From positions 9,742,901 to 9,806,900 of the forward strand of contig NC_087082.1 of the NCBI RefSeq assembly GCF_026151205.1: 64,000 nt of DNA, written 5' to 3'. The position numbers and the translations under genes are program-made. This DNA comes from Bolinopsis microptera. Taxonomy: Eukaryota; Ctenophora; Tentaculata; Lobata; Bolinopsidae. The notes below the pieces were generated by a model. That model made no database searches and had not been told where the DNA came from. It worked only from the letters and a program-made list of their open reading frames with translations. How positions within the stretch are numbered: the stretch's first letter is position 1; every line of letters begins with the position of its first letter. This document shows positions 36,309 to 48,300 of the stretch, piece after piece.

Positions 36309-39300
36309 TCAGTCCATATCAGTTGACTTCTTACTTCTTAGTTTCTTAAGATTCTCCAGATCATCCTGGAGTCGTTGTTGTAGGAATGAGTTGGTGGTAC
36401 GAGCTACCTCCACCTCTAACCCTCTTATCTTCCTGTCCAAGGTCTGAAATATGTGAAATATGTGAAATATGTGGAATTTTGTTATTTAAACAGAATGCGG
36501 ATGCTATTTTTACAAATCGTAGTTATTTTTGTAACATTCAGTCGGAAATGATTGCACAGTATCTTAAATCTTAATTTTATAGTTCAAGTTAAAGCAGTAT
36601 AAAGTCTGCTAAATACACTCTAATTAACATGTCCGCTACATGCTATAGTTATGAACACTAGCAAAATAATAACCTCCAGCTCAAATATAGCATCCTGACT
36701 GGTAGAATTGCTGGTATCCATGGCTACCCTCACAGCTCCTTTCCTAATGGCCTTTGTAGTCGTACCGTCCTGTAGGTGGAACATTATTATTATTATGATT
36801 AGAGAGTATCATGGTTATGAAGGGATTAACCGTGATTTGCTTTTACTAACTGTACAATAGGTAAAGAGGTATCAGTCGAATAATCTGTAGAATAAAGTCC
36901 GAGAATAATCGCAAATTCTCAATAATTTGGTAGTGAAAGCTAGAAAACCTCGTCTGGACTAATAATTTGGGAGTGAAAGCTAGCAAACCTCGTCTGGACT
37001 AATAATTATGGAGTGAAAGCTAGCAAACCTCGTCTGGACTAATAATTAGGGAGTGAAAGCTAGCAAACCTCGTCCGGACTAATAATTAGGGAGTGAAAGC
37101 TAGAAAACCTCGTCTGGACTAATAATTAGGGAGTGAAAGCTAGCAAACCTCGTCCGGACTAATAATTAGGGAGTGAAAGCTAGCAAACCTCGTCCGGACT
37201 AATAATTAGGGAGTGAAAGCTAGCAAACCTCGTCTGGACTAATAATTAGGGAGTGAAAGCTAGCAAACCTCGTCTGGACTAATAATTAGGGAGTGAAAGC
37301 TAGCAAACCTCGTCTGGACTAATAATTAGGGAGTGAAAGCTAGCAAACCTCGTCTGGACTAATAATTTGGGAGAGAAAGCTAGCAAACCTCGTCTGGACT
37401 AATAATTTGGGAGTGAAAGCTAGCAAACCTCGTCTGGACTAATAATTAGGGAGTGAAAGCTAGCAAACCTCGTCTGGACTAATAATTAGGGAGTGAAAGC
37501 TAGCAAACCTCGTCTGGACTAATAATTAGGGAGTGAAAGCTAGCAAACCTCGTCTGGACTAATAATTAGGGAGTGAAAGCTAGCAAACCTCGTCCGGACT
37601 AATAATTAGGGAGTGAAAGCTAGCAAACCTCGTCCGGACTAATAATTAGGGAGTGAAAGCTAGCAAACCTCGTCCGGACTAATAATTAGGGAGTGAAAGC
37701 TAGCAAACCTCGTCTGGACTAATAATTATGGAGTGAAAGCTAGCAAACCTCGTCTGGACTAATAATTAGGGAGCGAAAGCTAGCAAACCTCGTCCGGACT
37801 AATAATTAGGGAGTGAAAGCTAGCAAACCTCGTCTGGACTAATGATTAGGGAGTGAAAGCTAGCAAACCTCGTCTGGACTGGAGTCCCCGTCATCACTAC
37901 TCAGATCCTGGAACATCTCCATTAGCTCTTTGTCGAAACTCTTCTCCTCTTCTCCCTCCTGAATCAGAATGTTTTGTATACAGAGTGTATACTGTATAGG
38001 GTATAGTGTATGGTGTATAGTGTATAGTGTATAATGTATAATATAACTCTTCTCCTATTTTCCCTCCAGAACAGGGGTGTAGGAAGCGGGGGGGGGGGGG
38101 GGGGGGCAGAATGTTTTGGGGTTTGGGGATAGCAGCCATATTTTGTCAAGCTGAGCAATTTACCGCGATGGAACGGCTGTGAGAAGCAATGTTTGGATTT
38201 CAAGAAAAAAAAAGTCGTGAAGTTAAACCACTGATTTTTACTGAATGATTTCAGATGAAAACGTTAAACCGAGCATGATTTTTATTTGTTGTAATCCTAC
38301 CTGAGCGCTGTGTTTTGTGGCTGAAATGTCAGCAGTCAGCGTTTCATCCAACATTTTAGAGAGGTCACATGTAGCAGTCTGGGGTATCTCTATTATTTCT
38401 TGAGAGAGGCCTGCGTGGGAATAGTGTTACAGAGGGTTTGTGAATTACCCTGAAAGAGCACGTATTATCGGCTCTGCTGTTTACTGTGTCTGTAGCACAA
38501 AATATCAGAGTTAGTTTGGAGGTTCAGCTTGTGTCTCTTTTACTTGATGTACGTGCAGCAACGCAGTGGTGGTGCGCCGTGCAGAGAGTATGTGTCTATT
38601 AAAATAATAGCTGCATTGTTAAAATAGGACAGGTTGGATCACTTTGTAGCCTGAACGAAATGTTAATACAGGCTTATTTAAGTACACATTCAACACTTTT
38701 TAGTTTTATTGAACAACATGCTTACTATTTGTATGCATAAAATAAAAATAAAATATATAAATTATAAGTTATCCCAAGTTTTATTAATATTACAATATTT
38801 ATCACGTGGTTGTTATCAGTTTTGTTTTGTTTTGTTTTGTTTTAGTTATGCAGGTTCGGTTTTCTACAGGGCACAATGTAGCAAATTGATAGACGCCGTG
38901 GTTTCTGTAATGGAACATAAAATAAGAAAGTACAATCTGTACTTCATCAATTCCGATAGTAAATATGTTTCAAGAATGACCACGACACCGCAATTGTATC
39001 TATTGACTAACTTGTTATCTTGACGTTATCATCAGGGCTTTACTTGTTACTCAAATACAACGACACCTTTACACTCCATAATCTCAATGCTATCATACAA
39101 TTATCCCGTTAAACACAGCTGAGGAGACATCCTTTAAACATCCCGCTACAACACGCTACAACCCGCGACACCACCACAACCCGCGACACAACCCACAACA
39201 TGCTATCAGCTGTATTACATAGCACTCAAACCAAAGTCGGTCACGTGCAAGCCAGGAGTAACCGATGAAGTTATTACAATTGCACTTGATATAATCAGAG

Positions 39301-42300
39301 CTGTGATCTCAAGCTGTGCACCTGTTTAAAGTTTAAATCAGGCAGTGTGACACCAGGTAATGAGAAGCATATTGCAACGGTAAAAACGACCGTGCAGCGC
39401 TCAACACATTCATTGTCCTATTTGTGAGAGCGATCAAGGTTTCAATTTGATGACTGAGAGATGACTTCTGCACTGCCGTCCTATTTCGATCACAACTTTG
39501 AGCAATGTCAAAGGTAGCTTATGCGAGAATACATCATGTTTTTGTAGACTATTCTTTCCATAAGTTCACGATTGGAACGAATGCATTATCCATTATACAG
39601 TCAAATTTCGCACTCACCCTTTTGTTTATGTCGGCTTTGCTTTTTCTAAAATCTTAAACTTGAACTTATGGTTAAATCCGATATTTTCAGAGTAACGGCT
39701 GTCCGAGACAAGTTGATCTTCTCCCTGCCCCTCTTCAAGGGACGAGAGAAACTGTCCCTCCTCAGTTTACTCTCCTTTATCTACACTGTCAAGGGGAACT
39801 ACAAAGAAGCAGCATCAGTCATCAGCCGCTGCAAGCTTCTCTCTTCAGCTACTCTCCTTGTTCTCACTACCGAGTCCGAACTGTTTAACCGTACCTCCGA
39901 TACTAAAAATGCTAAAAAAACTCTGAAACTACTGCAGAGGAGCCTGCTAGACACATACTATGAGTCCTTTCAAATTGAAGCTATTATTGATCTAGCCCTG
40001 GCGCACATTGTGTTTGGTCTGAACTGCGCGGCGCTCGAGATGCTCCATAAAGCTCGGCTTCGCCTCAGCTCTAAGAGGTCCGGGAGAACTGTTTGCTTTT
40101 TAAGCTTTTGTTATGGTCTAGTTTACTATTACTTCAACCAGAACGCTGAGCGAGGGTTGTCCAAGTATTACGCGCAACTCTGCATTGACAAACTTACTCC
40201 CCTACTCAAGATATCCCATTATAGAAACGTTTGCGGAGTGTATCTGTGGAAGTTGCAAGTAAGAATGGCGTCAGTGACTATCCCAGTACCAAACAATATG
40301 GTCGTGTCAGGGTATGCTCAGTATCAGATAGGGAAGGAATATGTGAAAGCGGGGTTCCCCGGAAAGGGGGTCCACTTGTTGAAGCGATCATTGCAAGTCA
40401 GCAAGCTGGCTGATACTTACTATTGGATTGGGGAGGGGATGGTTAAGTTGGCGAATAGACAGAAGGGGTGTGACCCCATGTGGACGGATATCCTGGAGAG
40501 GTGTCCAGTTTACGTGAAACCTCCAACAAACGAGCAAGATAGTGGCTTATCTCCTCCACCACCCACAGCAGTAGCTCTCTACAGAAGAGACAGAGAACGG
40601 AGGTTAGCTCTAACTTCGCCCACAGCTGTACTGAAAATCATTCAGAGGATCGATACAGATTCTAGGAAATGTTCCAATGAAGTTCTGTACATTGAGGCTC
40701 AAGAATATTACAAGAGAGCAATAATTTCATCTCCTATTTTGGAGGAAAAATACAATCTCTCGCTAGCCAAGCTGATGATCTACCTCAACAAAGTAATGAG
40801 TGCAGAGGCTCTCCTCTCCAGGGTTATCAGCCGGATATCCTCCCCCTTCATACTGTTCGAAGCCTCCCTTCTCCTCGCCACCTGTTTCGCGAGTGGCAAG
40901 ATCATGATAGCTTCAGAACACATCTCCCGGTGCTTAGACCTACTCCCTAAGATCAGTGTGAGCAGCGAGAAGCTGCACTTGTTGACCCAGTGGTGTGTCT
41001 ACTACGCGTACTACCATTGTAACCGGAGGAACAGTCTGGATAGCAAGTACTGGGTGGACCACCTGCAGGACCTGGGATACTCTCAGGTGGAGCCCCTGGT
41101 GGAGAAGCTGAAGGGCATGCAGGAGGACAAGGTGGTCAGGATGGTAGGCAGCAGGTGGGTTAGCAAGAACAGGAACGCTAAATCTCATAGCATTGATGTG
41201 GACCAAAGTTGAGTTGTGGTAACTGTTTTAAAAGATTTTGATTAATTAAAGCTTGAATAATGTACAGTACGCGATGAATTGTGATTTGATTTTAATTGTG
41301 GTTTAATTCGAGAACAGAGAAACAGTGTAGAGTGAGAATACCACAAGGTGTTTTAAGAATAACGCTTTGAGATCGACTTGAAAACTGTTAGTGCTTGGTG
41401 ATTTATAAGTGCTACCCTCTGGGGCCAACATCACGAAGACAGCACATTTTTTATAAAAACTCAATTTATATGAAGATCTTTTCTTTGTTGATATACATTG
41501 AATTTGCCCTTTTATTGAATAGGAAAAGAAAAAAACACGAGTAAGAAGTTTTAAAACAATTGAATGTTTATGAAAAAATATATTGGGTTTAATTCTAAAA
41601 TGTCCAGCGTCCAGGTCCCAGGATAAACTGTAGAGGAGTTTCACGCTACATAACATTTTTACACGAATTCTTACTGCACGTATGAAATGATAAAGTTGTC
41701 TTTGTCCTCAAAGTGTGCCGTATCACTCTCAAAGATCTTGATGCTGGTAAGAAGGGAACAGGAGTCGTGACTGAACTGGCCGTCAAAGTTTACTTTGTGC
41801 TGCATCACCTTGAAGTTCTTCCCAGGGCGGATGATGAATACGATCTTCTCAGTCTTTGACCAGGACAACTCATTGTTCTCAGAGAAAGTTGTTTCCAACT
41901 CGGACGAGTAGTCGGCTTTCGCTGTTGCGCTCATGCCGAACAACTTGAATCCTCCCTTCATTGATGCTTCCACGGACATTTTATAAGTGGACTTGTTGGT
42001 GATGGTGTGTGAGCTGGATCTCTTGATGCCAGTTGTAACAGTAATCTCCCGAGTGATGGGGCTGGATCCCTGCCTGTTATCAAAGTGAAACACCTCATCT
42101 GTGTAGAAGTTTACCTTGAACCTGGGAACTAACTTCCACATCTGATCGTTGTAACGTGGCCCGCTGTACATCGAAATTTGCTGATTTCCAACACCATACT
42201 TGGCGATTCTGTCGTTTTTATAAAGGCAACTGTAGATGTAAAAGAATCCATCGTTATTTCCGGAGGGCACAAAGCGAAACAGTTGGTCGCTAAAGTGGGG

Positions 42301-45300
42301 CCCACTGTACACTACGAATCTGTGTACCCAGTTAGCGATCCTATACTGAGAGTAAACTTCATTGATGATGTAGTAGCACCCCTTTTGTGAAGGATGAGGT
42401 TCTAGAGTCCAGAGCTGGTCCGGGTAGAGAGCATGTTCGTATGTTCCCACGTTGGAACCTCCACTACCCCACTGGGTCAGCCGGGCTTTATGGTACACTT
42501 TGTTGTATATTAGAAACTGGTTGTTGTCCAGAACTAAACTTTGGCAGACCGCCAAATTTATCGTTAAAGTCACGAGAAAAATAAGAGATAGTTGGGATTT
42601 CATCTCTTTTTTATTATCTTTAACGAAACTGCTAACCAAGATTTTATAGCAGAGGCTCTGTCTGTAAGAAAATTCAAGATGAAAAGGAGAAGAGTGAAGC
42701 CAAAAGAGATTGATGCAATAAATTGTGTTCGGATGGAAGGTAAATGATGTGGATTCTGGTGGAGAGGTGGGGCATATTTGGAAGATAATATATGATAAGG
42801 TTATCTGTTAGAACTGTGGAGTGTGGTCTACTGTGGTATACTGGAATGGTAGGACTGCAAAAGTAATGTCCTCCTCGTACGATAAGGCAAGGAGTGAAGT
42901 GAACTTCATACTGTATTCTTTAAATTATTGTAAAAAAATCTGACCTGGACAAACTGGAACCCCCAATTTCAACTTAAATTAATTAACAGACTGAAGCTAA
43001 AATATTCTGCCTCGCACAAAATATGTGAGGAAACACGGAAATATTTGTACTGGATCATCATTATCTGACCTGGTAGTTCCAATACAGTCTTGCTACTCTC
43101 CGGAACGGAGGACGGAGCCAAGTGTGGTTTGTCGTATACAATCCTCGTTTGGACGCTGATAGCACTGATATCAGCTCGTAGTAGGCGTCTAACCTGAGTT
43201 GGTGGTTTTTAGCTGACTTTCTTTAGTTTAGCACTTAGATATGAAAAGTAGATATGATTTAAAAAACTTAATCTGATTTCAGTAATACAGGGTTCAAACT
43301 CAGATACTAACACTGGTATCTGCTCGAAGTAGGACGTCACTCCGGTCGGAGATTACATCAGCCTAATCTGTAGGCTTAACTTTAAAACAATTAGAAAAGA
43401 GCAATTCAGTAAAATATGACAGAACTGATGAACCAAAATTTAGCTGCTTACCTCTTTCTCCACCTCAGGATCGTCTATTATCTTTTTAGGAGCAGTTTTC
43501 CTGAAACGCTTCTTCCGTACGTTCTTAAAGGGAGGGGTTATACCGTGGGAGTGAACATATTTCTTGTGATCGTTCTTCTCCTTTCTTATCAGCTGTGATC
43601 TGTTCGCATCCTCCGCTTCTAGCGGTGTTTCGGCCACCTGCACATGGTATGTTATACTCTACTTTCCTTCGATACTGGATAGTTATAATAAATTAAGAGA
43701 TCAGCTCTGTAATCACTATAAAATAATTAAGAGATACGCTCGGTAATCACTAAGATTTGCCGCAAACCCCGATTCCCCGCTGCTGTTACCTTTCCCCCAA
43801 ACTCCACGGTAAATCGGGGTTTTACTGTGATCGGTGAAACTTACCAGTAACATCTGGCAGATGTCCCCAGATTTGTAGAACGTTTTGTTATCCACAGTTT
43901 TCTGACACTCAACTATGCACGGCAGGTCAACTATCCTTGCTGACAGTATGTCATTTTCAATCTGAAATTGTAACATTATCATCCGCGAAAATTGCGATCA
44001 TTTTAACTTGGATATCATATAAAATGGTTTGTCATTAAAAAAATATATCTGTGTTATATAAGTTAGTGGATTTACCTTTATGTATGTCCACTGACCAGTG
44101 ACCTCTGTGTTCACCAATAAAATGTCCTAAAACCATGGGGGTTACCCGGATAGGATCATTATCTTAAAACACAACCCTTCCACAGACAACAGATGCAGTG
44201 ACTTTAACTCCTTTACGAATCGAATCTCTTTTCTATCTCATGTGACTAATAACTGATATTAATAAATGCCATGCCCGTTCACAAGGTGCGGGAACCGGAC
44301 ACAAGGGCGGTGGACGCGAGGGCGTCGGACACTAGGGCGGTGGACGCGAGGGCGGTGGACGCGAGGGCGGTGGACGCGAGGGCGGTGGACACAAGGGCGG
44401 TGGACGCGAGGGCGGTGGACACTAGGGCGGTAATAACATCACGCAATTTGATCTTAACTATTGTCATTAATTAACATTTAACTGTTAACGTATTATATAG
44501 TCACATAACGAAGTAGTAGATGCAGTCGTATATAATATGTAGTTGGGTGGTTGGAATTTGTTCTAATTGACAATCAAAGTTAGATCCATTTATTCATTTC
44601 TGGTGTAATCCGTAGTATTGTAGTAAATGTAATATATGTTTCGGTGGAATTTCACCGTGATATATGGTGAAAACGAGGGTGAAATGATCAATCGGACGCC
44701 TTTAAATATGTTTTGCCTAAGTACACAGAAGTTTTAATATCGCAAATAGGATCACGATACGATAGAGTTTGGTTGGAATTAGTTCTAAATAACAAAGCGA
44801 GGAAAGTTAGATCCGTTTTTTCATTTAAATGTTTGTAATTATTGATGGAATTTCATCGTGTACCGTGATATATGGAGACATTTTGATATCGCAAATAGAA
44901 TCACAGTACGATGGTTATTCATTGTGTTCGTTATTCAATGATCAATCGTGGTGGAAACTGGAACCACCGCAGTGTTTTATATTTGAGAGATAGCATACTG
45001 TACCTACTTGTTCCAGGATTCGGTCACCAAAATTTGGTAATTCGATTTTTGGGGCCACACCCAATCAACATTGAATTGGGTGAACATATTAAAGACTCCG
45101 TTGTAACATATTGCAATAGGTCATTTAATCCGGAATATAATCCGAAAAGATGGTGCGAAACGGATTTAGAATGACGAAGTTATCAAGCAATTTGTTTATC
45201 TCGTTATCAAAATTGATTGGTTAATCAATGATTACCCAATTACGACACCGTAATTGGGTTCTCTGCACGATTCCTATAATGCGGATCTAGCCTCAGCCCA

Positions 45301-48300
45301 ATCACCTGATCACACGTAATGAACAAACTCGTTATGCTTCATATCTCGGTTATCTGAGAAGCTAGAACTCTCATTTTTTTCAGGACAAACGTTATTCGAA
45401 TGGCCAAACACAATTCAATAGTACTTTGGCTCCATCCGACTTATTAATATTGATATGTCACTGTACTAACTTTTATTTTTAACTACAATCAATTGTAACG
45501 TTAAACCAATTAAATAAACTGTAAATTAAAAACACGTTCTGAATTCATGCCTGTATTTAGTGCAGCATGGACTCTTCAATGTATGACAAAACCGTCTGCA
45601 CTCAACAGTACAACAGTCAGACTTAGCATGCATACACGCGGAACATGGAAGCCCAAAAGGAAAGGCAATTGCAAAACAAATTACTCGCACTGAAATCACA
45701 ACTCTATAAATGCCTGTGGAGGGCTCTAATACGGCGGGATTTGAACTCCACGCTTTGTAAAGAAGGTACTGCTAAAACTATGACCTTGACAAACATTTCG
45801 GCTGGCTGTCACCTCGATACGTGGTGACTGCTGGCCTTCTGCAAAAACAAGTAACAGAGCTTGGCAAGTGGCCAATTCGGGACCCCTCTCCCACCAGGGC
45901 ACCATGGGTTTTGGCAGGTTATATCTTTAAAAACGTGGGCCGGTGGGTGCAGAATCACACTTTCAAAACAGGAAGAGAAAAGAAAAGAAAAAGATTTACC
46001 TAGCTATTCTATGATCTATAACGTATTAATGTCTAAATAAGACAATTAATAATAAGACAATTAAAGAAACCAATTAAAGAAACTATAAAATAACACAATT
46101 GTATTTTCATTTAAAATTTTCTTTCATCAAACCTATTCTACAAAAACAGGATAACCAGGCCACAATATTTAGGTCGGCTCCGAGAAATGGTTCTTAACCC
46201 TCCACTGGCAAACAGAGATTTTACAGTCCTTGTCTTTACTGACAGTCTCCTTAAAATACTTCCTCGTCTCACAGTTGAATCGTATCAATGTTCCTGTTTC
46301 ACGAGACTCGCTATTCTCCTTTCGCTCAGCTTCCTTCACGTAAGAATTTTCCCCATAAACAGAATATCTCACAACATTTTTGTGTTCAGATCGAAAATAC
46401 TTCAGCAAATCTCCCATTTTGACAAAAAACACATACGAGCAGATAATTAAAATCAACATGACGACAATGGCCATTAAAATGAGGATAACATAATCAAACC
46501 CGTTCAGACACTTATAACTGAAGGGTGTGTGAACCAACTCTCCCATATCAGTAGCATTTAAACAGTGCTGCGCTATATTCGCTGAACTGTACTGATAAAT
46601 CATGCCCATCACACGGAATATCATGGTAAAACTAAAGAAAAAATGGACAAAAGCACAACACACAAAAACACGTGACCATTTGAACAAGTCCAGGTGAGTC
46701 CCGAATATGTCCAAGTAGATAGTTGAGGAGGTTGTCAGCAGTTGGTAACTCCCACTTCCTGACTTAACAAGCCTCACGATGGGCAGGATGTAGAGTAGGG
46801 TTGTGACTGCATCTTTGAAGATGATCCACCAAGGAGGATTGGAAGTGACGTACTTGTCCACGTAGAAATATTCTAGTAGCAACTCGGGACCATCTTCAAC
46901 CACTATTTTGAAGCAAGCTGCCATTACCTTCAAGAGGTGGGATCTGACATTGGCAGTTTCGTCGTAGCTATTCTTGACCACTTTCAGCACAAGATAAGCA
47001 AACACGGTCGACTTAATCGCACCGAGTATTCCAAATGTCAGAATACCGTAGGTGACGAACACATTCCGGGTAATGGCTCTGGGAATGAGATCACCTGAAT
47101 CCAGCCGTACGAAATAATACACATCCACCATAACATCTGCATGATCCACAGCTATCTTCCCTATTGGGAGTGCGATGAGTTTTAACATCGACCAGACTAA
47201 CCTCACAAGTTTGGGGGTTGCACAAGAAAAAGGGCTGCACTTCTGTGCAGTTATCAGCTGCTTCCCAGACACCCAAACGCTCTGTATACCCGCCATCTTT
47301 GTACCAGCCAGCTGATCACAGAACTTAATAGGAAGCTGAACACCAGAAGCACTGATATAGATACCATCAGTCCGCCTGAAGACATGATACTTGAACAGCA
47401 CAGGCTTGTCAAACAGCTCGTATATTTCAGGTGGTAAGGTCATGGTGTTGTGAGGTGAGGGGAGGAGTAGTGGGCGGATAGAGGGGAGGAGTTGAGCTCT
47501 GGAGATATTCGGGTTTCCTGTTGGGAAGGGGACTGTCTGGCGCATGTTTGTCATACCTGCCATATTCATCCCTGGGTTAATAAACCTAGGTCTTTGAAAC
47601 GTCATCCTTGAAGATGTTCCACGGGGAAAAGGTGCGGCAAAGCCTTGATTAGCACCTGCAGTAAAGCCTTGATTAGCACCTGCAGTAAAGCCTTGATTAG
47701 CACCTGCAGTAAAGCCTTGATTAGCACCTGCAGTGAAAGGAGAAGTGTGACTAAAGCTGGGTATTGCAGCAGGTCGACTATTAGCTGCTAATCGGATCTG
47801 ATTCTCTCTCGCCCTACATTCGTGTCGATACATATTTATTTTCAGCTTAATCTGTGGATCAACTTGCTCGGTTATCAAGGCGAATAGCTCCTCTCCAAAA
47901 TACTCCTCAAAGTAAATGCAGTTCTTCTTATCCTGATAAATCTTGACGATTTGGCGCCACCCTAAGCGATTAGCTCCAAGTTTATACAAGAGAGCAGACG
48001 TTAACACTAGGTATAAACCGGGAATCACAAAAGCTAAGGCAGCTTCGAGGGAGTTGAGGTGGGGCTGCCATAACGTTGTGACATTTTCGTACACAATCCC
48101 ACTGATATTCACAGAGTGAACACTGTTGGTGGACATTGAACAAGGGTTATAGTCTATAAATCAGAATCTCAATGTTACAACCATCTAACCATGTCATAAC
48201 CATGTTACAACCATGTCATAACCTGAAATGTAGGGCGGTTAGAACTGTTGATCCCTGAAATACCGGGAAAGGGAAATAACACTGTTTGGAATCAGTGTTT

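Noticed and set aside
36921..37880. CRISPR-like array (regular 40-bp repeats)
   Set aside because: The whole unit is repeated without unique spacers, in a eukaryotic intron. It is a minisatellite derived from a splice junction.
44911..45174. 87-codon plus-strand frame in TAF7 intron 2
   Set aside because: No recognisable motif, and the 5' part lies in a degraded duplicated element.
45700..45780. Possible tRNA on the minus strand (GGAGTTCAAATCCCG word)
   Set aside because: The T-stem pairs poorly and no acceptor or anticodon arms could be built.
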